From: Adiantum capillus-veneris
Lineage: Eukaryota; Streptophyta; Polypodiopsida; Polypodiales; Pteridaceae
NCBI GenBank assembly: GCA_014529385.2
Contig: CM043971.1
Span: 92,623,340 to 92,687,339, forward strand
Reading direction: 5' to 3'
Length of the DNA stretch: 64,000 nt
A program made the position numbers and the translations under genes. Of this stretch, positions 11,035 through 20,401 are shown piece after piece (the stretch's first letter is position 1; every line of letters starts with the position of its first letter). The notes under the pieces are model-generated. The model saw only the letters and a program-made list of their open reading frames with translations, was not told where the DNA came from and ran no database searches.

Positions 11035-11046
11035 CCCCCCTTCCTT
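11035..11046 (-). promoter_or_regulatory. Second polypurine-tract-like site just after E3 pol
   Basis: On the minus strand AAGGAAGGGGGG is followed by AG and then TGTTTG. The true site at 9005-9015 reads AGGAAGGGGGG, then CA, then TGTTAA. The two share a 10-bp core and the following TGTT. The site begins 8 bp beyond the pol stop. It could be an extra plus-strand primer site or the mark of an earlier element boundary. Confidence 0.45.
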
Positions 11047-11053
11047 GGGTAGA

Positions 11054-14000
11054 TCATACCGTTTGAAATGAGCTTGTCACCCTTTGAAACCAATTGTTCC
11101 AGTTGGTAATAGGTGAGGATTTTAACCAATAGTTTTCGACCGCCCTATGCGGTTCATCTAGTTGCAAGGGTGGTAAGGTACTCTCCCATGATTTTATTTG
11201 CAACGTTGTTGTAGGTGGTGAACTTACCCCGGAAGGTGCAAACTCTTTCGTGCTTGGATGGATATGTACAGTGGTAGATGGAGGTTGTGTCGAAGCTTCT
11301 ATTTGCGTATAGGAACTACATGAAGAGCAAGAAGCTTCATTTGATTTCCCTGTTCCTGAGCTAGGTGGAACAAATCGTTCTTTCTTTGGTACCCAAACTA
11401 GCTCTAGAACGGGTGTGTAACATTCCATGATTTTTTCCTTTCCGCGATTTTCAATTTGTTTTGGAGCCACAGGATTGGGTTTACATGGGCCAGGTGATAG
11501 GTAAGAGTACACTTTACGTTTGGGCACCCAGATTTGATCATTTCCTTCATAGTATCCTTGGGATTCCAATAGTCGTTTAGGAATCCAACGCAGCGTTTCT
11601 TTACATTTCTTGGAGTGAGTGGTACGGTTCTTACTAGGTTTCCATTTTTTTGCATCAACCATGCTCACTACAGAGGTTTTAGGGACCCACTTGTATGTTT
11701 TCTCTGTTATATTAGGATGGTTCTTGTGTGTCTCAATCTTTCTTTCAACTACATCAGTTGAAGCTCTAGAGAGTTGGGCTATGGGGACGTATGGTTCAAC
11801 CTCCTGGACATGCGATGTCTTGGGTTTTATTTCCTTGGGCAATATCTCAGGGACTATGGCTTGAGTGGTAGGGCTAAGAGTTGGTTTTTGCGTTGTAACA
11901 CCCCCAGTCCCCCAATCAATAGTGCATTTGGTGGCTATCATCCACGTGCGGCCTAGGTTTATATTACCCTCCATAGTTCCAGTAGGCATGACCAAAAAGT
12001 CTTGAGCTACAACCCCATGGTCATAACTGACAGAAGTGTGCCAGATTCCAAAAACCGTAGTTTTTTTCTTGTTGACACCCTTGACTTGGATAATACTCTC
12101 AGATAGAGGTGGCTTCCCTAACTGACACCACACCCCATAGGATAGCAGATTGTATTTAGCACCCGTGTCCAATAAGGCGTTATATAGCACTTTTCCATAG
12201 GCACTATTTAACTCAATGGGGTATCGTAGAGGTGTGTCAGAGTCCAACCCATCCTCTTCGATTTCCACGTGGAATGCATTTGTGACCCCAAGGTTAGCCT
12301 CTCGTTTTTGCCTTATACGTTGTTGTCGCTCCTTAGCCTCAGCTTGAGCTTGTATCTTGTTTAACTCGGTTTGTGCTTTGGCGGCCTTTTTTTGATGAAT
12401 GGCCCGTAGTTCTTCTTGGCTTAAAGGATCATAATATCTTTTGAATTTACTCCCATTGAGGAATCCAATGGTTTCAAATCCATCAAGAGTTTCCACACGA
12501 AGGGTACCTTGTGGGGTAATTTCACATACTCTATATGGTCCTTTACCAGCATATTTCAACTTTTTCTTCTCTTTACGTACTCCATACATAAGGACTTTAT
12601 CACCAACTTTGATGTCCTTGTCCTTCACATGGCGATCAAACCACTTCTTTCTCCTATCCTTTTCCACAAGAGCATTTTGCACAGCCAACTGTCTCTCTTC
12701 GTCTAGTTTTTCTAAGATAAACAAACGCTCGGTTAAGGGGTTACCATTCCATCCTTCTTGCGAAGCTACCCTAAGACTAGGAATGACAAACTCCCAAGGC
12801 ATAACCGCTTCTTGGCCGTATACCATTTTGAATGGCGTACAATTAATAGCCACTTTATAAGCAGTACGATAAGCCCATAGAGCAGATGTCAACTTCAAAT
12901 CCCAATCAGTGTGATGAGCTTCTACCGTCTTGGTTAAAATAGAGATTAGAGTCTTGTTGGTGCTCTCAGCTTGTCCATTAGCTTGCGGGTAATAAGGTGT
13001 AGACTTATGGTGGGATATCATAAAGGTCATGGTAAGCTCTCTTATTACCTCATTTATAAAATGGGTACCATTATCACTAACAATTTCAAAAGGGCAACCA
13101 AATCTTGTGATAATGTTCTCAAAAAGAAACTTAGCTGTTGTCCTCGCGTCAGCTTTTTGTGAAGCCTTAGCTTCATCCCACTTTGTTACATAGTCCGTAG
13201 CAACTAGAATATATCGAGATTGAGTGTTGCGAGTTGCGGGACTAATTGGACCTACAAAGTCTAAGCCCCATTTTTCAAATGGTTGGGTTACTTTAATAGG
13301 ATGTAAGGGCATTCTGTCCTTGCGCTGTGTGGTCTTGTAACGTTGGCACTCATCACACCCTTTTGTAAAAAGTGATGTATCCTTAAATAAAGTTGGCCAC
13401 CAATAGCCTGATTGCAGCACCTTTCTAGTAGTCAGGTCCCCTGAAAAATGTCCTCCTGCTATGCCCATATGTGCTTCTTGCAAGATATACAAATATTCAT
13501 CCTCGCGGGCACAACGCCTAAGAATATCGTCCTTGCCTAATCTATACAGGGTTCCGGCAATCAAACAATAGGGTTCACATTCTTTTACTAGCCTTCGAGC
13601 GATATCCTTACGAAGTTCCTTGGGTGGAAAACCATTAACTAAAAAGTTAACAATGTTCTCACTCCATTCAGGCATAGTCTCAACTATGAATAGGGAAGTA
13701 TCGGGTAATTCATCATCAACTCCTGTAGGGGCTTCACCATTGGGTATGCGGGACAAATGATCAGCCATGACGTGCCTTTTACCGGGTCTCACTACAATCG
13801 TGAAATCAAACTCCAGAAGAATTAACAACCATCGTGTGATTCTTCCTGTGGAGCATGGCTTGTTTACCAGATACAACAACGCTTGATGATCCACATAAAA
13901 TACAAACTTGTTTGCCAGAAGGTAGTAGCGAAATTTCTTTACTGCATAAACCATTGCCAAACCTTCTCGCTCTGTAGTGGTGTAGTTCCTTTCAGCATCG

Positions 14001-14260
14001 TTCAATTGACGGCTTGCAAAGCTAATGGGATAGTCCAATTTATGTTCTCCTGGTTGAGTGAGAACACACCCAATAGCAAAGTTTGATGCATCAATATGCA
14101 CATGGAAAATGACATTCCAGTTAGGTGTCCTTAAAATCGAAGCACTTGCTAGTGTTTTCTTCAATTGTTCATAGGCCTGGTCACACTCTTCAGTCCATTT
14201 AAATTCAATGAGAAGCTTGTACAAAGGACGTGCTATCTCAGCGAAAAATAAAATAAACCG
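11054..14260 (-). CDS. E3 pol 3' part: RNase H, integrase, second retropepsin-like domain, W[VI]PK repeats
   Basis: The segment continues the RT frame after TGA at 14263-14261. RNase H has HIDASNFAIG, the E of TTTEREGLA, the D of YVDHQALL and ADHLSRI, so its catalytic set looks complete. The integrase shows a GGHF...CDEC zinc finger, WGLDFVGP, VSDNGTHF and GQAESTNK (D-D-E intact), then a GPY-type module (KGPYRV). A Lys/Gln-rich probable coiled coil (about 12290-12420) follows. A second protease-like domain has LLDTGAKYNLLS (DTG at 12162-12170) and INLGRTWM. The C-terminus has four copies of W-[VI]-P-K between about 11390 and 11695. No frameshift is seen. Confidence 0.85.
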   Translation of the reverse strand, partial: RFILFFAEIARPLYKLLIEFKWTEECDQAYEQLKKTLASASILRTPNWNVIFHVHIDASNFAIGCVLTQPGEHKLDYPISFASRQLNDAERNYTTTEREGLAMVYAVKKFRYYLLANKFVFYVDHQALLYLVNKPCSTGRITRWLLILLEFDFTIVVRPGKRHVMADHLSRIPNGEAPTGVDDELPDTSLFIVETMPEWSENIVNFLVNGFPPKELRKDIARRLVKECEPYCLIAGTLYRLGKDDILRRCAREDEYLYILQEAHMGIAGGHFSGDLTTRKVLQSGYWWPTLFKDTSLFTKGCDECQRYKTTQRKDRMPLHPIKVTQPFEKWGLDFVGPISPATRNTQSRYILVATDYVTKWDEAKASQKADARTTAKFLFENIITRFGCPFEIVSDNGTHFINEVIRELTMTFMISHHKSTPYYPQANGQAESTNKTLISILTKTVEAHHTDWDLKLTSALWAYRTAYKVAINCTPFKMVYGQEAVMPWEFVIPSLRVASQEGWNGNPLTERLFILEKLDEERQLAVQNALVEKDRRKKWFDRHVKDKDIKVGDKVLMYGVRKEKKKLKYAGKGPYRVCEITPQGTLRVETLDGFETIGFLNGSKFKRYYDPLSQEELRAIHQKKAAKAQTELNKIQAQAEAKERQQRIRQKREANLGVTNAFHVEIEEDGLDSDTPLRYPIELNSAYGKVLYNALLDTGAKYNLLSYGVWCQLGKPPLSESIIQVKGVNKKKTTVFGIWHTSVSYDHGVVAQDFLVMPTGTMEGNINLGRTWMIATKCTIDWGTGGVTTQKPTLSPTTQAIVPEILPKEIKPKTSHVQEVEPYVPIAQLSRASTDVVERKIETHKNHPNITEKTYKWVPKTSVVSMVDAKKWKPSKNRTTHSKKCKETLRWIPKRLLESQGYYEGNDQIWVPKRKVYSYLSPGPCKPNPVAPKQIENRGKEKIMECYTPVLELVWVPKKERFVPPSSGTGKSNEASCSSCSSYTQIEASTQPPSTTVHIHPSTKEFAPSGVSSPPTTTLQIKSWESTLPPLQLDEPHRAVENYWLKSSPITNWNNWFQRVTSSFQTV

Positions 14261-17140
14261 TCAATAATAACCCACGTGTCCCATGAACCTTTGAACTCCC
14301 TTGTAATTGGTTGGTGGTGGTAACTCTAGAATCACTTTAATTTTGCTCTCATCGGTTGAGATACCATTCTTGGATACTATATGCCCTAAAATAACTCCAT
14401 GCTTGACCCAAAATTGGCATTTGAACGGGTTCAATGAGATACGATATAACCTACATTTTTCAAACACCTTCCGCAAACATGATAGATGTTCTTTCCAAGA
14501 AGAGTAAACACAAAGGTCGTCTAAGAAAGCTTCACAAAACTCTCTCAAATATTCTTTAAAAGCAGTGTTTATTAATCGTTGGAATGTAGCAGGGGCATTT
14601 GTTAAGCCAAAAGCCATCACACGAAATGCAAACACACCAAATTCTGTGATGAAGGCAGTTTTAGCTTGGTCCTCTAGCGCTATCGTGATTTGGTTGTAGC
14701 CTGAGTACCCATCTAGAAAGCTATAAGCTTCCTTGCCTGCAACTCTTTCGAGTACATGTTCGGAATATGGTAGGGGGTAATGGTCTCTTCTAGTAGCTGC
14801 ATTAACTTTTTTGAGGTCCACGCACACCCTGAGTTTCCCATTCTTTTTTGGCACGATAACTATTGGCGACACCCATTCAGAGTGTTCAATAGGATATATG
14901 AACCCACATTTGATAAGCTTTTCTAGTTCTTCTTGAATGATCTTTGCGTACTTAGGATTCATTGGGTAGGGTCTTTGTTGTACAGGCTTCGCAGTGCTAA
15001 TCATAGGGATTGTATGTTGGACCACAGAAGGCGGAACACCTTTCATATCATGGTATGTCCAAGGGAATACGTCCTTGAATTCCTTGAGAAGCTCTTTGAG
15101 GACCGCCTCTTCGACTTCTGTGAGGTCTTGGGCAATAAAAACAGGTTTTGATTCTTCACCGGGGTCAGCTAATTCTATTTCTTTAACTATTGCCGGACCA
15201 TCATAGATTCCATTATTCCCATCGATGGGTATTCTTTGGGCTTTTGTGTACACAACCTTTGCTTCCCCTGTGGTGTAAGATTTGAAATGTTCTGGTGCAG
15301 GATGCAAGTCTGTGGATTCTGGTTGTGCGTTGGTTTGTGCTTCCATTTCTGCTTTCTTGTGTTGTCGAGCTAACTCTTGGTTTTGACGCCTCCTTGCAGT
15401 GCGGCTCAACTTTGGCTTGTCTATGATCTCTAATTGGGCTATGTCATGGGGTCGTGGTCTACACCACATAACATTTTGGAGATATTCACCCCAATTGTCT
15501 ACCAATTTTCGATGAGCATCACATGCTCCTATATAACTGAGCCATTCTGCTGAGGATCTCTTCTTGTTTATCCTAGCACGTACATTGGCTCGATATCGAC
15601 GCCTCTTAAGGTTTTTCTTTTTCTTATTTGAGACCTGCTTTTGATTTGCATTTAGATCTGGCTCACTAAAGGAGTCCTCGTTGGTGTCCTCTTCACTCTC
15701 GGAGGAGCTATCATCGGTTGATGTGCTCGGTCCTTCCGAATGTTTTGACTCTGAACTTGCTCCACTCTCTAATTCATGAGATTCAGAATCTGTTTCACGC
15801 TGGGAGTCAGTGTCCAAGTCGTGTTGGTCAAAGTCTTCTATTGAGCTATCGGTGTCACTGTCAGATTGGTCCACAATTGCCTTGCCCTTAGAAGATGCAT
15901 GTATGGCACTTATCATGTTCAGAGGTGCAATTTGTGGTACCTCTTCCCCCTCTGGTGTGACCCAAGTGGTTCCTCTATTTCCCCAGGTATCTATGGTTGC
16001 AGCTAGGTGTACCCAATCCACATTGTCCGACTTAGTCATCCCAGGTAGGATATCCATATAAGGAGAATCTTGGCCAATGTCTGTATCTTTATTACAAGTG
16101 TAACAATATTGTAGTGGGGCCGAGTGAACTGTGGTGTCAGAGCGATGATCAATAATGGTTTTACTCCCTAAGGGGTGTACCTTACCAGTCACCCAATCCA
16201 CTCTAAGGACAGAGTCTTGGAATTGCAAATAGACATGATTTTTAGACCAATCGTGAACCATTTGTGCTTCCCTCATGAATGGTCGTCCTAAAATCATTTC
16301 ATATGACATAAGGTGTTTAGAGAAATCCATTACAATGAACGTATGTCGTACCTTGTGTCCTAGAACTTTGATCTTAAGATCCTTGAGCATCCCCATAGGT
16401 TTGGCTATGGTACCATTTTCCATCTTTACCACAATGTTAGTAACACTGAGGCGGGGTTTTCCCATGGATTCCCAACAATCTTTTGTAACGATGCTAACTC
16501 CCGCACCACCATCAAGAATTCGCTTTATAGTTAATCCCTTGGTAGTGATGGGTAGGGTCGCATTAGACTCGTCGCCTTCAAAATACTGCCCTAATTCGTT
16601 AATTGGTACCTCGATTACAGACTCGTGTCCATCTAAGTCAAGTGATTGCACATGATTTTCCTCATTAATCATAATCGAGTCAGGCCTATTTGGTTGCGCA
16701 AACTGCGGTAATCCCGTTCGTAGCTCTCCGTTAAGGAATGCTCGAAGTGCAAGGAATAACTCAGGATCTCCATACAGCTTTGCTATGATCGTGGTTCGGA
16801 CCTCAGAAGACATGAAGTCCACTAGTTTGGCAACATTCATTGGCGTTTTGCAGGGTGTAGGTCCTTGACTAGGAACTGGTGAGGATGGAATCTCATATTC
16901 CTCAATGGGATCAGGTATTCCTTCGTTAAACATCCTTTCCAACAAGAAGGGTGTATGCTCACTTTCTGATGTCCTGTCCTCACTCCCTTCTTGGATGATA
17001 CTAGATATGGCTAACGGTCTATGGTTCATGTGGGGTGGATGAACTTGCGTGGGAAACACTGTGTCATGAATTTTGACCTGCATGGGTTCTGGTTCTAGTT
17101 TCCTTTGAGTCTCCTCCACTAAACCTCTTAGATGTTTCAC
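14261..17140 (-). CDS. E3 pol 5' part: protease, acidic/basic linker, reverse transcriptase
   Basis: It continues the gag frame directly after TAG at 17143-17141. The protease carries ILDGGAGVS near 16500-16525 and MILGRPFM further on. A long Ser/Asp/Glu-rich linker (about 15630-15870) ends in a basic cluster, KKKKNLKRRRYR. The RT has WVSPIVIVPKKNGK, RVCVDLKKVN, DGYSGYNQI, MAFGLTNAPATFQ and the catalytic FLDD box (EAFLDDLCVYSS, near 14508). It ends GHVGYY then TGA (14263-14261), and RFI follows in frame. Gypsy RTs normally read YYRRF here, so the TGA very probably replaces an Arg CGA. Confidence 0.87.
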   Translation of the reverse strand: MKHLRGLVEETQRKLEPEPMQVKIHDTVFPTQVHPPHMNHRPLAISSIIQEGSEDRTSESEHTPFLLERMFNEGIPDPIEEYEIPSSPVPSQGPTPCKTPMNVAKLVDFMSSEVRTTIIAKLYGDPELFLALRAFLNGELRTGLPQFAQPNRPDSIMINEENHVQSLDLDGHESVIEVPINELGQYFEGDESNATLPITTKGLTIKRILDGGAGVSIVTKDCWESMGKPRLSVTNIVVKMENGTIAKPMGMLKDLKIKVLGHKVRHTFIVMDFSKHLMSYEMILGRPFMREAQMVHDWSKNHVYLQFQDSVLRVDWVTGKVHPLGSKTIIDHRSDTTVHSAPLQYCYTCNKDTDIGQDSPYMDILPGMTKSDNVDWVHLAATIDTWGNRGTTWVTPEGEEVPQIAPLNMISAIHASSKGKAIVDQSDSDTDSSIEDFDQHDLDTDSQRETDSESHELESGASSESKHSEGPSTSTDDSSSESEEDTNEDSFSEPDLNANQKQVSNKKKKNLKRRRYRANVRARINKKRSSAEWLSYIGACDAHRKLVDNWGEYLQNVMWCRPRPHDIAQLEIIDKPKLSRTARRRQNQELARQHKKAEMEAQTNAQPESTDLHPAPEHFKSYTTGEAKVVYTKAQRIPIDGNNGIYDGPAIVKEIELADPGEESKPVFIAQDLTEVEEAVLKELLKEFKDVFPWTYHDMKGVPPSVVQHTIPMISTAKPVQQRPYPMNPKYAKIIQEELEKLIKCGFIYPIEHSEWVSPIVIVPKKNGKLRVCVDLKKVNAATRRDHYPLPYSEHVLERVAGKEAYSFLDGYSGYNQITIALEDQAKTAFITEFGVFAFRVMAFGLTNAPATFQRLINTAFKEYLREFCEAFLDDLCVYSSWKEHLSCLRKVFEKCRLYRISLNPFKCQFWVKHGVILGHIVSKNGISTDESKIKVILELPPPTNYKGVQRFMGHVGYY

Positions 17141-19042
17141 CTACTCAATCTCGTCTACTGGGTTTGGGTACGTCCCAATCTTCTTTTTACGATTCTTTCC
17201 TTTTTGCCCCTGCGGTTTATCTTGGGGGCCTTGGATTGGATTTGGAAACACTTGTGGTGTTTTCAGAGGCTCTTTATGGTTTTCTCTTATTCGGTTTTCA
17301 TTTGGTTCCATGTTACGATTTTCTTTGTCGGTCTTTCCCTTTGTGGTATTGGTTCTAGTCTCCATTGTCTCGACTGAATCTGAATCATCCTCGAGGTCAT
17401 TCATATACACGGGGTCATCTCCTGTTCCTATGTTTGTTTTGGAACTTGGCTTTGAATTTTCCGTATTCTGCGACTTCTTCCTTCGTGTCTTCTTTTTCTT
17501 TGCTTGGATAACTGACGCGGTATCTCTCTCTTCGAGGATATGTCCTGGCCCTTGAAGCATGGACCGTGTAATCGCATAAGCGGGTGCGACGGGTGGCATT
17601 GGCGATGTCACACTAGCAATTTCGACCAAATTTAGGGGTGTGATTTTAGGCGCATTTGGGTTATAGGGGCATTGGGCAATCAAGTGATCTATGCCACAAC
17701 GATTACATGTGAGTATTGGCATTGCAGACGTGCTCCCTTGATTCATTTGCATCTGTGCAGCATTCTTTTGCAGCCTAATAGGGCACTCCGCTACTCGATG
17801 TGGTCCACCACACTCGTAGCATTGAAGAGGTGGCCTCCTAGCCTGGGTGTTGATATTTTGACCTCTGGATGCGAGAGCAGCAGCTTGATAAACCGGCTTG
17901 ACTTGTCCCCAACAATCTTCCATGTAGTATATAGGACACTCTTCCAATGTATCAAGTCCGTAGGCAATACTAGTGTCTATTTCCTCCTCACAGCCATCTG
18001 CATAAGCATTAGATGGCTCGCAACCCACTTGGTTCATAGGGGCGACTCTTGGATGCGGGGGCTGCGGTCCTAGCACAGGAGGTGGTAGCGGTGTAGCTTG
18101 TACAACATTTTGAGGTCTAGGGACCATGTGTTGTGGTAGTTGCTCAACAGGTGGAGTAGGCATCAATACAGGAGCTCGAGGCGCATCCGTCCAGGCTACA
18201 GGTGGTCTATTTGCCATCATACGTTTGATCATTAAACAATCCTTAGCTTGGTGACCATACCTACCACATGCGTTGCAAGTTCCATTAAATTTTACTCTAA
18301 ACGTAGGGCACTCACTAGTGCTATGTGGACCTAAGCAAATGGAACACCATTGTTGCTCCCTTCTTGGATACATGTGACTATTTTGAGGGGGTCGATTATC
18401 CTTAAGAGACTCTTGGATTGCCTTGGTGAGGTCTGTCAAGAATGTCTCAAATACCTTTGGCTCATTGGCAATGGGCTTTGCAGTCATGGGTTCATACTCA
18501 ATGGCTTGTGAGCTAGTGGATCTCGTGTCAGTAGACACCCTCATGCCTGCTATCATCAAGTTGTCCTCTAATTGGATTGCATTGGTAGTGACATCTTCCC
18601 AAGTTGTGATACCTCTAATCACTAGTCCATTATAGATTCCTTCATTCCTCAACCCTCGAATGAATCGATCAAGCAGTTGGTTATTGTTGAAGCGCTCATT
18701 TACAGGGCAGCGAGAGTTTAAGTGCTTTAGATGACTAATGAAGTCCCTTACTGACTCTCCTTCCTTACGTTCGGCCTTCTGTAGCTGAGATGCTACACCC
18801 CAAAGCACACCTTCTCGTATGTACTCCTTTAGAAACAACCTTCGAAGGGTAGGGTAGATTGTTTTCTCATCCACCCTTAGGGTTCTATACCAATCTCCAA
18901 CCTTCCCACTTAATGTCAAGCTTAAGGCATTGCACTTATGTAGTTCGTTGCGTTCCCCTAAGGAATCACATACTTGTTCAAACACTTCAATGTGTTTTCT
19001 AGCATCTTCGTCCCCATTGAATTTTTGCGTGAGTTTGGCGAT
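17141..19042 (-). CDS. E3 Gag, main part, with four zinc knuckles
   Basis: It continues the N-terminal Gag frame after TAA at 19045-19043. The first 150 residues form a retrotransposon Gag domain: LTQKFNGDEDARKH, then WYRTLR and FLKEYIREG. Four Cys/His knuckles follow. One is canonical C-x2-C-x4-H-x4-C (CNACGRYGHQAKDC, about 18240-18285). Three have the shorter C-x2-C-x3-H-x4-C form: CSICLGPH (about 18320-18350), CYECGGPH (about 17785-17825) and CNRCGIDH (about 17665-17705). The segment ends NPVDEIE then TAG, with pol in the same frame. Gag forms the virus-like particle and packages RNA. Confidence 0.85.
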   Translation of the reverse strand: MAKLTQKFNGDEDARKHIEVFEQVCDSLGERNELHKCNALSLTLSGKVGDWYRTLRVDEKTIYPTLRRLFLKEYIREGVLWGVASQLQKAERKEGESVRDFISHLKHLNSRCPVNERFNNNQLLDRFIRGLRNEGIYNGLVIRGITTWEDVTTNAIQLEDNLMIAGMRVSTDTRSTSSQAIEYEPMTAKPIANEPKVFETFLTDLTKAIQESLKDNRPPQNSHMYPRREQQWCSICLGPHSTSECPTFRVKFNGTCNACGRYGHQAKDCLMIKRMMANRPPVAWTDAPRAPVLMPTPPVEQLPQHMVPRPQNVVQATPLPPPVLGPQPPHPRVAPMNQVGCEPSNAYADGCEEEIDTSIAYGLDTLEECPIYYMEDCWGQVKPVYQAAALASRGQNINTQARRPPLQCYECGGPHRVAECPIRLQKNAAQMQMNQGSTSAMPILTCNRCGIDHLIAQCPYNPNAPKITPLNLVEIASVTSPMPPVAPAYAITRSMLQGPGHILEERDTASVIQAKKKKTRRKKSQNTENSKPSSKTNIGTGDDPVYMNDLEDDSDSVETMETRTNTTKGKTDKENRNMEPNENRIRENHKEPLKTPQVFPNPIQGPQDKPQGQKGKNRKKKIGTYPNPVDEIE

Positions 19043-20401
19043 TTATACTGCCTTACTTCTAGGCTCTCTATCAGATGCGTGACGCATATTTTCCGCGATA
19101 GATCGACCTATGGTTTGAGCAAACGCTGCCAAGTCACCTATGTGAGGAGGTAGGGCCGGTGGAGGTACTCTTGGAATCATATGTGGGTGAGGGACGGGTG
19201 CCGGTCTTGGCATATGTGTGGATGATGCAGGATATGGAACATAACCGGGCATAGGTCCACTCGGATAAGGGCTAGGGAGCGGCACTCGAGGAGCATAAGC
19301 AAGTGGTACTATTGGAGGTGTGGGGGCCATGTGTGCATAAGGGGCTAGAGGCACATATGGTCGAGGCCCCATATTAGGTACTACGACACTAGGTAGTGGC
19401 ACTGTGCTAACCGTAGATGTCATCGGTACATTCTCTGTCAGGCTTATCCCTGGAGTGAGCACTGTGTTTTCCTTAATAGAGGGTTGAGCCAAGTTAGGGA
19501 AGCTAAAGTTTTCGCTCGGAGGCTCAGATTGCATAGAGACCCCAGGTGAAATGACGTAAGATGGGTCCATGAGGCTCATTAGAGGAGTCTCCATTTGTGA
19601 TAGAGTAGGCTGTTGAGCCTTGCTCGTATCCAGAAATCTCATGGGGCCAGTTGAGAGTATATTTACCCCTCGGTTTTGCCTTTCTAATTGAATAATGCCA
19701 TGGATAACATTACAGATCATTTTCTGTTGATCTTCGATGCTCGTGGCACTAGAGGTGGATTGTACAATCTCTATCCATCCTACATGGTAGGCGTGGCCAG
19801 AGTGTAGATTCGTCAACACCTCAGTGTGGAGGTCGTATGTCCAATGATCATTAATGAACAATCCTTCTAGAGTCGACGTGTTAACGGTTTCTTGTGAGGT
19901 AGAAGCAATGTTGCTCCCCGTGGTTTTACTTGTCACCAACGGTACTCTAGAGGGAACTTCTGAAGGAGGCAGCTCAACAGGGCCTTCTTGGTAAGAAGTT
20001 GGTAGGATATCCACATGGACACTCTTTGGGGGTGTGGGGTCCACGTGCGATGTGAAAGGAGAGTCCACTTCCCCACCCCCTTCGTGTGCTTCATTTGCAT
20101 CAGGTTCCGAGCGAGTAGCTCTACCTAATGTTTCCATGAAACGGCTAAACATACTAGTACTAGGCTGTGGAGCTTCGGGAGGTGCATGGCCTTCTCTCTC
20201 AGTGTTTTGGGTAGGGTATGCTTCCATGATTTCTAAGTCGGAGGAGGAATCACTAGCGGCTATTTTAGGGTCTTGGGTGGTGCTACCTTGTGTCCCCGCT
20301 GAGGGTCTAGAGCTTATCGTGGATGGGTAATGGGTGTCCGTATGAACAGAGGCACCCTCAATATGCTCGTGTTCTAGCACTCGCCCAGAGCGTAAGTGCA
20401 T
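19043..20401 (-). CDS. E3 Gag N-terminal part, 452 aa
   Basis: The ATG at 20401-20399 begins MHLRSGRVLEH, the first ATG after the leader. The protein is Ser/Thr-rich and acidic, with a proline-rich run (about residues 340-425, many P-x-P and Y-x-P). It ends SKAV at TAA 19045-19043, and the Gag core resumes at once in the same frame. So this is the front of one Gag and not a separate gene. Its length before the core is long for Gypsy Gag, but some plant lineages do carry N-terminal extensions. Confidence 0.75.
   Translation of the reverse strand: MHLRSGRVLEHEHIEGASVHTDTHYPSTISSRPSAGTQGSTTQDPKIAASDSSSDLEIMEAYPTQNTEREGHAPPEAPQPSTSMFSRFMETLGRATRSEPDANEAHEGGGEVDSPFTSHVDPTPPKSVHVDILPTSYQEGPVELPPSEVPSRVPLVTSKTTGSNIASTSQETVNTSTLEGLFINDHWTYDLHTEVLTNLHSGHAYHVGWIEIVQSTSSATSIEDQQKMICNVIHGIIQLERQNRGVNILSTGPMRFLDTSKAQQPTLSQMETPLMSLMDPSYVISPGVSMQSEPPSENFSFPNLAQPSIKENTVLTPGISLTENVPMTSTVSTVPLPSVVVPNMGPRPYVPLAPYAHMAPTPPIVPLAYAPRVPLPSPYPSGPMPGYVPYPASSTHMPRPAPVPHPHMIPRVPPPALPPHIGDLAAFAQTIGRSIAENMRHASDREPRSKAV

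Noticed and set aside
10860-11129. Minus-strand 89-codon ORF overlapping the end of E3 pol
   Set aside because: It needs a TTG start, its first half is a shadow of pol and of the inner polypurine tract. Its composition is not implausible, so it is only weakly rejected.
12441-12860. Plus-strand ORFs of 60-140 codons inside E3 (also within E2 and E5)
   Set aside because: They are antisense shadows of well supported pol and gag frames.
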